From positions 1-64,000 of the forward strand of contig JAAAIG010000085.1 of the NCBI GenBank assembly GCA_015852425.1: a DNA stretch of 64,000 bases. Reading direction: 5' to 3'. Positions 46,807 to 58,067 of this stretch are shown piece by piece. Each line of letters begins with the position of its first letter. The first letter of the stretch is position 1. The notes under the pieces are model-generated. The model was not told the origin of the DNA. It made no database searches and worked only from the letters and a program-made list of their open reading frames with translations. The position numbers were made by a program, and so were the translations under genes. The stretch comes from Gryganskiella cystojenkinii (lineage: Eukaryota > Mortierellomycota > Mortierellomycetes > Mortierellales > Mortierellaceae).

Positions 46807-48238
46807 ATGTCCCCAGTTGCTTCGCCCCTTGTCAGCCAAGGACACAAGGTCTTGCTCGTTGGCACAGCTTCGGCCTCGGCCAGCGACCTCACCCAGGCTC
46901 GTGACTCTATCCTCACTTCCGTCGGTTCCCAGGGTTCCGTCAATTTTGAACAGTTCGACCGACTTGCCTCCAGTAAGCCACCCCTTCTCACATTCGCTTC
47001 CTTCTACACATTCGAAGTTTTTTTTTTAGAAAAAAAAGGGACGAGGCATCAGTCTCCTCATTCGCCATTTTTCCGGCACTCTGTTTTGACGAATAATTTT
47101 TTCCCCCCTTCTCTCCTCTTATCCATTCTGCGAATAGTCACCCTGCCAAAGTCAACATACAATACCATCGTCACTGGAGCTGTCGCTCCCTCGGCCCACC
47201 AACATTCGACCGCTGTCCTCGCTGCTTTAGCTGGAACTCTTTTGCCCGGTGGTGGATTGTCCTTGACAGAGCCCGTGCTCTCCTCTTCCGCATCTCCAGC
47301 TCTCCCTTCCGGAATCGCCCAGACCCTGGAGCGCTCGAGCGCTGATCTGGTCTCGGCCTTGAAGATCTCGGGATTTGTCGAGGTCACGACTGTGAGCCAG
47401 CGCAAGGCCTCTGAGCAAGAGATTTCTGCCTTGATCCAAGCCTGGGGTGTTCACGGTATCGATGTTGCTGCGCTCAAGGATCAGATCGAATTTATCGAGG
47501 TAAAATATCAAAGTTTGAACATTGCCTATCGTTCACAAATTGATGTAGCGTGCTCTCATTGAAAAAAAGAGATGGATGGTCGCGGAGCTCCTTATTTAGA
47601 GACTTACCAATTGTCTTGATTTTATCTCTCTCTTTTTTTGGTTTCTGTTCTAGATCTCGGCCAAAAAACCAGCTTATGAACTCGGTGCCGCCGCAGCATT
47701 GCCCTGGGCCAAGAAGCGTGCTGCTGCTCCCGTTGCTACCCCTGTCGTACCCAAGGTCTCCTCTGTCAACAAGACTGCTGTTTGGACCATCTCTGCAAAC
47801 GATGATGATGATGAGGAACTTGAGGATGAAGATGACTTGTTGGATGAATCGGATCTAATCAAACCCACAAAGGAGCAATTGGAGGCACCCGACTGCGGAC
47901 CAAACTCGTTGAAGAAGAAAAAGTGCAAGAATTGTACCTGCGGTATGGAATCCGAGGGTGAGCCCGAGGAGGAACAACAAGATGTGGATATGACCGACTC
48001 GTCTGCTGGACCTGTCCCCCAGGAGGCTATTGTCGCCTCGAACGCCAACCGGTGGAAGGAATCTGCAATCACAGAGGTTGTCCCCAAGGCCCTGCAACCA
48101 AAGTCGTCGTGTGGAAACTGCTATTTGGGAGATGCGTTCCGTTGTGGATCATGTCCTTACACTGGTATGCCCGCCTTTGCTCCAGGCGAAAAGGTTCAGC
48201 TCGGCGGCAGCATGCTCAAGGATGACATTGACTTTTAA
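46807..48238 (+). CDS. DRE2: Fe-S cluster assembly protein Dre2 (anamorsin/CIAPIN1)
   Basis: Three exons: 46807-46972, 47138-47499, 47654-48238; 370 residues. Dre2 receives electrons from Tah18 in the cytosolic iron-sulfur assembly pathway and carries Fe-S clusters itself. The N-terminal methyltransferase-like domain (about 1-175) contains [10 protein letters not shown] and [12 protein letters not shown]. An acidic linker follows (about 215-240). The CIAPIN1 domain has motif A, C-x8-C-x2-C-x-C (last part CKNCTC), and motif [24 protein letters not shown], here split into CGNC and CGSC. Stop DDIDF. All eight cluster-binding cysteines are present. Convergent with ILV6 with 301 bp between stops. 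Confidence 0.95.
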
Positions 48239-48539
48239 AAAGAGTCTTGAATGGATTCCACCCCACCCTTATATCCACTTTACTATCGCTCTCTCTTCCC
48301 CACTTTGCGCTTTGTCGTTTCTAGCTCTTTGTCTCTTTTCTCTTTTTATCTTTGCCTACTTGTACAAATACTTCAAATAAAAAAACAAATGTAGATTGAA
48401 ACATTACAATGACTCCATCTTTCTCGACTTTTTTAATGCAAAGTCGGTCTGAATACAGATACTGAGATCTCTTTGGAAGTGAACAAACGGACTACTATAG
48501 TACCATGATCTGCCATGCAATTGTGATTCATTTTTTTTT

Positions 48540-49688
48540 TCATCCAGGCGGCAACAGGGACGCATCGACGCCAGATCCTTCCTCTTGAACCTTTTCCTGA
48601 TCATGGCCTTCATAAACATCAAAGATTTGTGACCGAGGCATCGCCATCATACCACTCCGAGCAGCCTCCAAGATGCCAAATGGATTGACCAGCTTGATAA
48701 AAGCATCGATCCGATCTGGCTTTGCGCTCAATTCAATAACTGCACAGTCTGTGCTGACATCCACGATCCGTCCCTGGAACAGCCGAGATAGTTCTGTGAG
48801 AGATCCCAGATGGGCTTGAGTGTGCAACAGAGCCTTGGAGGGCGAAAGGGTAAGGTCATCCTCGTAATTGTGAGAGGACGCCGAGGAAAGTTTTTGCATA
48901 TGAACGTGTTCAGGACCGAGGATCGAGACCTTAACGAGCAGCAACTCACGTTGGATGATCTTGAATCCAGTGTAATCTAAGACTGCCCATACGGGGATCT
49001 AAATTTTTGATAAAGAATGCGAGTCAACGGCATTAATATCGAGATTTCATATGGGTTTAAAAAAATAAAAAAATACTGCGACAACAGGAACTTACCAGAT
49101 CCTCCAGCTGTCGTCTAGCTTGCTCAACCGTCTCGGTCTCACCTCGGAGCACGATCGTCATGCGGCTCAGATCCGCAACATCCGTCTTGGCTACGACCAA
49201 AGAATCGATGTTGAATCCACGACCGGCCAAGATCCCCGAGACGCGGCTAAGCACTCCGGGTTCGTTTTGAACCAGACAGTTGAAGATGTGCTTTCGGCGA
49301 TGATTGTTGTTGGAACTTGCGTCACCGGGGGAGTTGTAGAGGATATGAGAGACGGCTTCTTCGGCCGAAGGTGGAGGCGCTAGATCCGGGGAAGTGATTC
49401 GTTTCTTTTGGCGACGCGAGGGATAAGAGTTTGCTGGAGAAGGGGGAGATGCAGCAGCAGCAGAAGAAGAACGACGCATGTTCATGAGAAGGAACGCTCT
49501 TGAGGGGTGAGGCGATATCATGGCAGCCTATCCATGAAGAATAAAAGAAGAGAAGGAGGTCAGCACTCGGTAAGTTGTGCTTCAGGAAAAGTCGTTGATT
49601 TTTCCGGTCATTCTGATCAGATCCTTACGGTTACCGTCTTGACAAATCCAAAGGCAGAAGTGTTGGCAAGGATCCTGAAGTTTGCCAT
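48540..49688 (-). CDS. ILV6: Acetolactate synthase regulatory (small) subunit
   Basis: Three exons: 49688-49629, 49527-49096, 48998-48540; 316 residues, close to yeast Ilv6 (309). It activates the catalytic subunit Ilv2 in mitochondria and gives valine feedback inhibition. The N-terminal 75 residues are Ser/Arg/Ala-rich, a mitochondrial targeting region. The ACT domain starts near 80 (HIFNCLVQNEPGVLSRVSGILAGRGFNIDSL, shown by its parts LVQNEPGVLSRVSG and GRGFNIDSL) with the SRMTIVL strand. The C-terminal part has ELLLVKVSI, FQGRIVDVSTDCAVIELSA, and FGILEAARSGMMAMPR. Exon 1 could end one donor earlier (GTAACC), removing two residues. First member of an ILV6-ILV5-ILV2 cluster. Confidence 0.94.
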
Positions 49689-49959
49689 AGTTGATAGCGG
49701 TGCAGTAGATTGATAAAGGAGGATGGGTCAATCAAGGGTTGGGACAAGAAACTGAAAAGAGAGTCAAGCGGAAAGTGGAGACAAGGGAATGAAAGGTGGA
49801 AGGAGAAGAGAAAGTAGATCATGAAACCCTTGCGCCCTTTGGACGGTGATATCAAATGCGCTAATCGAGTCCAAGATATGAAAAACGATTCATAATTTGT
49901 TGTGATTACTTTATTCAAGATGATTATTCCAGAAATGTCGGCGTTCATGACAAGACACA

Positions 49960-49966
49960 TGACTCA
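49960..49966 (+). promoter_or_regulatory. Possible Gcn4/Cpc1-type site upstream of ILV6
   Basis: TGACTCA preceded by A, 272 bp upstream of the ILV6 start, matching the general amino-acid control activator site. A single 7-mer is weak evidence; another copy occurs by chance in an SRP54 intron at 19637. Confidence 0.3.
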
Positions 49967-50315
49967 AATGAGTACGGTTCCCATATCTATATCAATTATC
50001 GGTATCGTCTCGAGTTGGCATGTGCAAAAGCTCAACTTCTTTTTTGATCTTTGGACACACCTTCATGCTCGCTCCTCTCTCACTCCACAGCTTAGGCGAT
50101 CCAAACAACCCTCTGTGCGCCACAACAATTAACAATTTTTTTATCCGATCTGGTATCATGACAAAGATGCTTTAATATCAGCATTTACGCATTGTCTAAG
50201 AAGGTTCGTTTCTTTTTTTTTTTTATTTTGATAAAAGCAAAGAGGGGATGATAATATGTAAAGATGATAAAACGTTTCCCTCGAGAAATTGGAGGAATAC
50301 CGTAATTGAATTTCT

Positions 50316-51622
50316 CTACTGGTTCTCGGGTCTCAACTGGCGGACAGCCTTGCCTGTGCGCCACATCTCATGGTTGGCGATCTCGGCCAACTCGACCTCG
50401 AGTTCTGCACGGTAGTTGGGGGCCGAGTTCTTGGCCAAGGACCGCCTCGTCTCGGTTCCGTTAGCGACAGATTCATACAACTCCTCAAAAACGGGCTTGG
50501 AGACATCATGGAACTTCTTCCACCAGTCGAGAGCACCACGTTGAGCGGTCGTGGAGCAGTTGGCATACATCCAGTCCATGCCGTTAGCGCCGATCAAGGG
50601 GTAGAGAGATTGGGTCGCCTCCTCGACAGTCTCGTTAAAGGCTTCGGAGGGTGTGTGACCGTGAGCACGGAGGACCTCATACTGGGCAACAAAGAGACCT
50701 TGAATGGCACCCATGAGGACACCACGCTCACCATAGAGATCAGAGTAGACCTCCTGCTTGAAAGTGGTCTCGTAGAGGTAACCGGTACCGACACCGACAC
50801 CGAGGGCAACGGCACGCTCCTTGGCCTTGCCCGAGACATCTTGGTAGACGGCGACGGATCCGTTGATACCACGACCCTCGAGGAACAAGTTACGGACGGT
50901 GGTACCTGATCCCTTGGGAGCGACGAGAATGACATCGATATCCTTGGGAGGGACAACACCAGTGTCCTCAGCATAGATGACGGAGAAACCGTGAGAAAAG
51001 TAAAGGGTCTTGCCCTTGGTCAAGTAAGGCTTGATCTCGGACCAGAGCTTGGACTGAGCGGCATCGGAGAGCAAGTTCATAATGACGGTACCACGCTCAC
51101 ATGCCTCGTTGATCTCGAAGAGGTTCTTTCCGGGAACCCAGCCCTCGGAGACGGCCTTGTCCCAGGAGGCACCCTTACGGGAACCGATGATGACGTTGAG
51201 CTTGTTATCGCGGAGGTTCAGGGCTTGTCCACGACCCATGGGGCCGTAGCCGAGGACGGTGAGGGTATCATCCTTGAATGTCTCCTGAAGCTTTGCGAGA
51301 GGGTAATCAGAACGTTCGTAGACGACCTCCTTGGTGCCGCCAAAGTCCATGGTCCTGACGCCACGAGTCTGGTTGAAGGCGACCTGATGAAGCGGAAAGT
51401 AGAAGAAAATAAATTCGGATGTCGATAAGTATAATATCAACAGATTGACTGAGTAAAGGAAAGATTGACGAATTATTGAGATAAGTTTACCTTGCAGGCG
51501 GCAGCACGGGGGATCTGGGTGGTGGTGGCAGCACGAGCGAGGTGAGAGAAGGAGCGAGCCTTGGGTGCCGCGGCAGCGACACGAGTCAATTGACGAAAGG
51601 CAGAACGGGCAGCAAAGCTCAT
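50316..51622 (-). CDS. ILV5: Ketol-acid reductoisomerase (class I), mitochondrial
   Basis: Two exons: 51622-51491 and 51383-50316; 399 residues, the fungal length. Converts acetolactate or acetohydroxybutyrate to the dihydroxy acids with NADPH and Mg2+, the second step of Ile/Val synthesis. The N-terminal 44 residues are basic and Ala-rich (MSFAARSAFRQLTRVAAA), a mitochondrial presequence. The Rossmann motif is VLGYGPMGRGQALNLRD. The catalytic His segment is LYFSHGFSV, and IDVILVAPKGSGTTVR follows. The metal-binding helices include DLYGERGVLMGAIQG and EATQSLYPLIG. Ends RQLRPENQ. High codon bias (uniform C-ending codons) suggests strong expression. Downstream of ILV6 in tandem, and divergent from ILV2. 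Confidence 0.97.
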
Positions 51623-52155
51623 TGTATATATTTTAAAGAAAGAGGATTATTTACAAAGATGGAGTGGAGAAAGAGACAGGTGATGATAGTACAACTGGGA
51701 AAAGGGAAAGTGAAGGATGGAGAGAAGGAGTTCGGGAAAAAGAAAGAGAAAAAAAGAAAGGCTTTAAAGGGGGATCAAAGCGTCCATGAAAAGGAAGACG
51801 GGACTGCTATCCAACAGCGAATGGGCAAAAAATCCGATTGTGAGTAACATATGTTGTGCCAGTGAGTAATTTCCATCGATTTTTATTTTTTGAGTTGGCC
51901 GTTTTTTATTTTCGCACCACACAGATCCTGTCGATGTGGTATGTGATCTCTCACTCTCCTCTGTCTCTCGGATTCGTTTAAAAAGACAAGTCTTATCCCT
52001 CCTTTTTTTTCTTTTTCTTTTTTTTTCCTTTACTCACATCTCCAAACAACGACCCTCACCACCATTCACCATCCACCGGCGTGCGTTTGGTTTCTTCTCT
52101 TTGCTTCTTATCAGCATAATCAATTTTTATACCTCCAGCAACGATATAACCAACC
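51623..52155. promoter_or_regulatory. Divergent promoter of ILV5 and ILV2
   Basis: 533 bp separating the start codons of two consecutive pathway genes, so their control regions are shared or adjacent. The ILV2 side is C/T-rich (51990-52090). I found no perfect TGACTCA or CCGGN2CCGG (Leu3) site. Confidence 0.5.
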
Positions 52156-54522
52156 ATGCAGGCAACACAACAGATCACCCGCCTAGTCAGATCCAGACTC
52201 TCTTCTGCAAGCACATCGACTCTCAACTTGTCTCCCTCAAGGACCTCAACTCTTCGATCCAACAACAACTATACTCTTCGCCTGTCTCAACAATACAGAT
52301 GTCAGTCCTCGACTACCTCAGCCGCAGCTGCCACTGCATCAAAACAATCGAGCACAACTGTCAGTCCCGTGCCTAGCAGATCGCCCGAACCTCTGCAACA
52401 GGGATCTTCAACGACAGCAGCAACTACCACCAAGCCAGGACATGATCACTCCTTCATGGGCATGTCTGGAGGTCAGATCTTTCACGAGATGATGCTCCGT
52501 CAGGATGTCAAACACGTCTTTGGATACCCCGGAGGAGCCATCTTGCCCGTCTTTGATGCCATCTACAACTCGAAACACTTTGAGTTTATCCTCCCAAGAG
52601 CCGAACAAGGTGCTGGCCATGCTGCTGAAGCCTATGCGCGTGTCACGTAAGTTGCCAAAACTCGATTTTTTTTTTTCGTTCGAGTGCATGAGCCATCAAA
52701 CTATTTTTTCGCTATCTCCGCTCGCTGCTCAGTGACCAAAGTGAGTAACCTTTTTGAGTTTTGAGTAATCTGAGTATCTAACTGGATCAATTTTTTTTCT
52801 CTGATTTTGTTGCACATGACAGAGGCAAACCTGGTGTCGTATTGGTCACCTCTGGTAAGCAAAGTTTTTTTTTGGACTTGCTGCGAAAAATGAAAGTCTC
52901 CCTTTTTGATCCTTATCACTGACCCACTTTTTTCTTACAACCTTTCTTTTTTTTTTTAAAAAAAAACAGGCCCTGGAGCCACTAATGTGATTACAGCTAT
53001 GCAGGACGCCATGTCGGATGGTACGCCTATGGTCGTCTTCTCTGGTCAAGTCCCCGTCACTGCGATCGGATCTGATGCCTTCCAGGAAGCTGATGTCCTC
53101 GGAATCTCTCGTGCCTGCACAAAGTGGAATGTCATGGTCAAGGATATCGCCGATCTGCCCAAACGCATCAACGAAGCCTTTGAGATTGCTACCTCGGGTC
53201 GTCCCGGTCCCGTTCTTGTCGATCTTCCCAAGGATATCACGGCCGCTGTGTTGACTCGGCCCATTCCTACTGCGCCTGGTATTCCCTCTCGTCCTCCCAT
53301 GAGTCAAGCCCCCTTCTTTGAGGGGTTGGCCTCTGATCCCTCCAAGGTCACGTCCCCTCAATTGCTCAGAGCTGCTCAATTGATCAATGCTGCCAAGAGA
53401 CCCTTGATCTATGCTGGTCAGGGTATCCTCGCTCATCCCGATGGCCCTGCTCGCCTCAAGGAACTCTCACATAACGGCAACATCCCTGTTACGACTACCC
53501 TCCAGGGTCTCGGCGCATTTGACGAACTCGATCCTCGTTCCCTTCACATGGTCGGCATGCACGGATCCGGGTATGCCAACTTGGCGATGCAGAACGCCGA
53601 TGTCATTATCGCTCTGGGTGCCCGTTTCGATGATCGTGTGACCGCCAATGTGCCCCGATTCGCACCCGAGGCTCGCAAGGCTGCCCAGGAGAAGCGCGGA
53701 GGTATCATTCACTTTGAGATCTCACCCAAGAACATCAACAAGGTCGTTCAAGCTACAGAGGCGATCGAGGGTGATGTGACCGAGAATTTGGGCAAGCTCT
53801 TGCCTTTCATCGAAACCTCAGAACGCAAGGATTGGTTTTCAAAGTTGAACCAGTGGAAGACAAGCTTTCCCTTTTACCATGTCCAAGATCCTAATGGCCC
53901 CCTCAAGCCTCAGACGGTGATCCAGGAACTCAACAAGCAGTGCGAGCACATGAAAGAGAAGGTCATCATCACTACCGGCGTCGGTCAGCATCAGATGTGG
54001 GCTGCTCAGTACTTCCGCTGGCGTCACCCCCGGACGATGGTCACCTCTGGAGGATTGGGTACCATGGGATTCGGTCTCCCCGCCGCCATCGGTGCCAAGG
54101 TCGCTAAGCCCGATCATATCGTCGTCGACATTGATGGAGATGCCAGCTTCTGTATGACAGGCATGGAGCTCGCCACAGCTGCCCAGTACAACATTGGCGT
54201 CAAGGTCTTGATCTTGAACAATGATTTCCAGGGTATGGTCAAGCAATGGCAGGATCTCTTTTACGAGGAACGTTACTCTGGCACCCAAATGTTCAACCCC
54301 GATTTCGTCAAGTTGGCCGAGGCCATGAACATCAAGGGATTGCGTGCAACCTCAATGCAGGATCTCCCCTCGGTCATGGCCGAGTTCTTGGCCCATGATG
54401 GACCTGTCGTGATGGAAGCCAAGGTCTGCAAGAAGGAGCATGTCTTCCCCATGGCCGCTGCTTCCGGTGGACTCCACGAGTTTATCTCTCATCCCGAGCA
54501 CGCCTCTGAGCCTCGCGATTAA
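52156..54522 (+). CDS. ILV2: Acetolactate synthase catalytic (large) subunit
   Basis: Three exons: 52156-52646, 52823-52854 (32 nt), 52970-54522; 691 residues, matching yeast Ilv2 (687). This ThDP/FAD enzyme condenses two pyruvates, or pyruvate with 2-oxobutyrate, in mitochondria. The first 95 residues are Ser/Thr/Gln-rich targeting and linker sequence. Catalytic domain: GGQIFHEMM, VFGYPGGAILPVFDAI, the ThDP-activating Glu in PRAEQGAGHAAEAYARVTG, VLVTSGPGATNV, the FAD-region FDDRV, and the ThDP-binding VDIDGDASFCMTGMEL with the downstream NN. Sites of sulfonylurea resistance read as wild type by inspection (P in SGQVPVTAIGSDAFQE; W in MVKQWQDLFYEERYS). The 32-nt second exon encodes GKPGVVLVTS. 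Confidence 0.97.
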
Positions 54523-54754
54523 AACAAGGCCATTTCTCGTTCCTTCCGTTCTCTCCCCTCCAATTGTACAATAGTAATGTCAACTCTCTCTCTCAACTCT
54601 TTTTTTTTTTTCTTGCATGCTCTTATCCCTCTCCAAAATCAAATGTAAAATAAAAGCGCTATTAGAAGAAAAACATAAAAAACGAGAATGGACGATTGAA
54701 TGCGTTAACTACAACGGAGTAGGTGGCGACCACCAAGTCCGCTGTTTAGTTCTT

Positions 54755-57700
54755 CTATGTTTTGTTTTTGTCTATGGTGCTATTATGTTGATCTCTAAAT
54801 CGTTGTCTCCGAGCCTCGACTTGACAACGTTCCATCTCTGTCAGAGGTGAACCATTCAAGTCTCCAGCCTTCATGGCATTCTCGGTCTCTTGAAGAACCG
54901 TCTCCCAGACTGAGACCGCTCTCTTGTGTTCACCGACATGGTGCAGACCCGCCACCAGGGCTGAGTACGTCTTGAGGTTGGGCTCGATGCCGTACCGGTT
55001 CGTCATGTCTTTGAACAAGTCACCGGCCTTGTCCATCTGCTTAGCACGACCGAACCCGCTAACCAGAGTCGTGAGCGTCACAACGTCTAGGGGTGGGCTC
55101 CTACTGTCCTCGGATTGCCGCTGGCCCTCAAGTTCCGATTCCTGTGGCTCGCTTGATGATGACCCCCTTGATGACCGACAGTTTACCGACGAAGGTATTG
55201 ACCTGATAGGACGGGACCTTCTCCTCCTCCTTGAGTCTGAAGATAGCAGGTCGTCATTGTGGCGAGATTGATCCATCGTCTTGAAGACTTGCTGAGCAGC
55301 GATCAGATCGCCACGCATAATATGGTACAAAATGTTGGTGTTAAATGTCACAGTGTCAGACTGGATCCCGTCCAACTCCATGTCGTGGAAACACTGTCCG
55401 ATCGCATCCAGGTCCTTGGTATCGACCGCATGCCGAAGAAGCGCGTGAAGCATGATGTTGTAGGTAAAGACATCGCGATTCGATCGAGCGCCTGGTGGCC
55501 TTTCAGCTTCCTGTGGCAGAGACTCTGTTGCTTCTTGAGGTTCCTGCATGAGTGGAGGTGATTGGAGATTATACCTTGGGATCGAACTGAATTCGTCCCA
55601 AACCCCGCCTTCAGCTGTGCTTCCATCGACGGCGACCTTTGGCTTTCGACTCTTCCTTTCACCCCGAGTTGAGTCTTGAGGGGGCTTCCAACCCATCTCG
55701 TTGTAGATCCTGCGCATCGTTTCCAGATCCTTGTACTTCTCGTAGTATGCCAGAAGGGTATTGTTCGTGACTAGGTCCGGAGACAATCGCAGAGGGTTGT
55801 ATCGTCTAAAGGCCGAGTTCCAGGAGGGTGCGCCTTGAACCTTATAGAGAGCCATCTCGAGATAGAGTTTCACAAGTACGTTCAGTGTCTCGGAAGACGG
55901 TTTGACGCCGTTTTGTTCCATGGAATAGACGTACATCTCGATCTCGACTGGGTCTGCAGGTGTCATGTTTTTGGCAGACGATGACGAGGGCGTAGAGTTC
56001 TCGGCCGAGGAGATGAGGTGGTCACTCAGATGCCTCGATAACCTCCCTTGACGACGACCGCCACCGTTCCTTTCGCTCCTCTTGGATGCCTCTGCAGCAC
56101 TGACGATATCGAATCCAAACTCCTTGACAGAATAACTGTTGAGGATACCTGTGTAGGTCGATGCGCGATATCGCTGGCCATTCTCCAGTCCTCGCTTGAA
56201 CACGGCCCTGGCAAGATCGTAGAGTTCGGCTTTAGACGCGCCATAGATGAACGAATCCATGAGCTTTGCGCGCATTAAGAGAGGTCGATTCACGATTCGA
56301 CCCTCCTTTACGGTGGAGATGTCGCCGGAGGATGTAGCTGTTGTCGTCGATACTGATGCTGATGGTGATGAGGGTGCTAGTGAAGTGGATGATGATGACG
56401 GCGACATAGATTCGGTATAGACCGCCTCAGACTTTAAGAGCATGATACCGATCCGCTCCAACTGGGTTGCATCGCGACCATCGACGGCCGCTTGAACTAA
56501 ATTAGCTAAAAGTCTTGATGGCATTACATAGCCACGTTCACTAAAGACGTCGTAAATGATCAGCGCTCGTCTGTCGTGTTGTCTCAACAGGAGGGAATCA
56601 ACCATGGCATGCACCAAGACTTCAGCATCCAGGGGGTTCATCCGACGCGCCTCCATCCACAACTCATTCTCTTGGGGAGTAGAATCGTGTGCTGAGGGTG
56701 GCGCTGCTACTGACTCCAAGAGCACAGACGGAGATGCTGTTGAGGTGTAGATGGGATAACGTTCTGTCCGGGCAAGATATTCCTGATCCCAAAGGTGCTC
56801 GACTTGTTTCGCAAAGGCATAAGAACCCTGGGCCCAAAAAGCACCGTCCAATGTATCGGCGAGGGACTCGGTCCAGGTTGAAGGGACAAATATATCCTTC
56901 CCGTTCACTTGGGTCGAGGCTGTGGATCGGCCACTCCGGATGATACCCGAGGACGAGGGAATGGAGCATCGGATGAGAGTCACGATGGATTCCCAGAACT
57001 TTTGTCGACTGATTGAGCACTCGCGGATGGTTTCGAGGATAAAGTTAAAATCGTTGGCGCAGAGTTCGGTCGTGTGGTCCTTGCAGATCTTGGACACTTG
57101 ATCTGCAGCTGTATTGACTGTTGATGTCGATCCAGTGGACTTGAGTGGTGGTTGCAGTTCATGGTAAACAGCCAAAAGTAACGGGTGAGAAGGTGAGGAA
57201 AGTGTGTAGTCAGAGAGTGCAAGAGAGGTTGAACTGGAGATGCCTTCTACTGTTTCTGACGATGATGAAGGAACAGTCCATTCTGGCAGAGCGGTCATCC
57301 TGGTAAACGCCCTTTCGTATTCCTTTGATTGGACCGGCGAAGAAGATGCTTTAGATGAGGCAGATCGAGTCGAGGACTGTATCAGCGTTGGTTGCCCCCC
57401 TGTCCTGGATCGATTCGTGTGGTGCTGTTGTTGAACAAGAGACGTTCCTAGTTGTGAGCAAAAGAGAATCAAAAGATCAGTAAAACTGAAAAAAAAAGAC
57501 TATCGTTCCAATCAATCTCCATGGGTTCAAGGTCAGTCCTTCCTCTTACGTGATCGTGCACAGTTGAGATTGAGAGAAGAGATTGATCGAGTCGATGCCG
57601 AGGCAGGAGTCGTCATCTTGGGTAATGAGGCAATGGGGTATCTTGGTTGCTGATTCAGTAGTTGATGGAGGACAGTGAGCGTGGAGGCGTGTTGTCTTTG

Positions 57701-57796
57701 AAGTAGTCGTTGATCTGAGTGCATCCCGGTGGCTGATCTACTCGTGATCCATCTGCCCGAAGAGCATGAGCGTGCTCTGAGGGTTGAGGATGCCAT
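54755..57796 (-). CDS. Pentatricopeptide-repeat (PPR) protein, probably mitochondrial
   Basis: Two exons: 57796-57550 and 57447-54755; 979 residues. The N-terminus MASSTLRARSCSSGRWITSRS is basic and Ser-rich, a likely mitochondrial presequence. Degenerate PPR motifs are visible in the C-terminal half: PDLVTNNTLLAYYEKYKDLETMRRIYNEM (read as PDLVTNNTLLAYY and TMRRIYNEM), VFTYNIMLHALLRHA, DTVTFNTNILYHIMRGDLIAAQQVF, VVTLTTLVSGFGRAKQMDKAGDLF and PNLKTYSALVAGLHHVGEHKRAVSVW. An earlier repeat is YRASTYTGILNSYS. Ser/Pro-rich loops interrupt the repeats. PPR proteins bind organellar RNA for processing, stability or translation; the target is unknown. Convergent with ILV2, 232 bp between stops. Confidence 0.88.
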
Positions 57797-58067
57797 CCGT
57801 GAGTGGTCCCGTTGATGAAGATGGTTTCGATGATTGGAAGAAGAGAATTCCCTTCATTGCTTGATCTGAAGGATGTTCCCTTTTTGGTTGGAAGGGAAAC
57901 ATTAGGGAGAATTCACTTTTCGTCTGAGTCTGTTTTCTGTTTTTTGCCGGTCACCTTTGATCAAAAATTGGCTATCAGTTATTACTATTGTTCGAAAATT
58001 GTTTCTCTCGTGCATTCACTCTTTCTTTTATTCTTTTACGTGTGTTCATCCCGTCTCTTGACCACTC

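Noticed and set aside
50370..51428. Long plus-strand frames opposite ILV5
   Set aside because: ILV5 is identified by catalytic motifs on the minus strand; the antisense frames stay open because of its C-ending codon bias.
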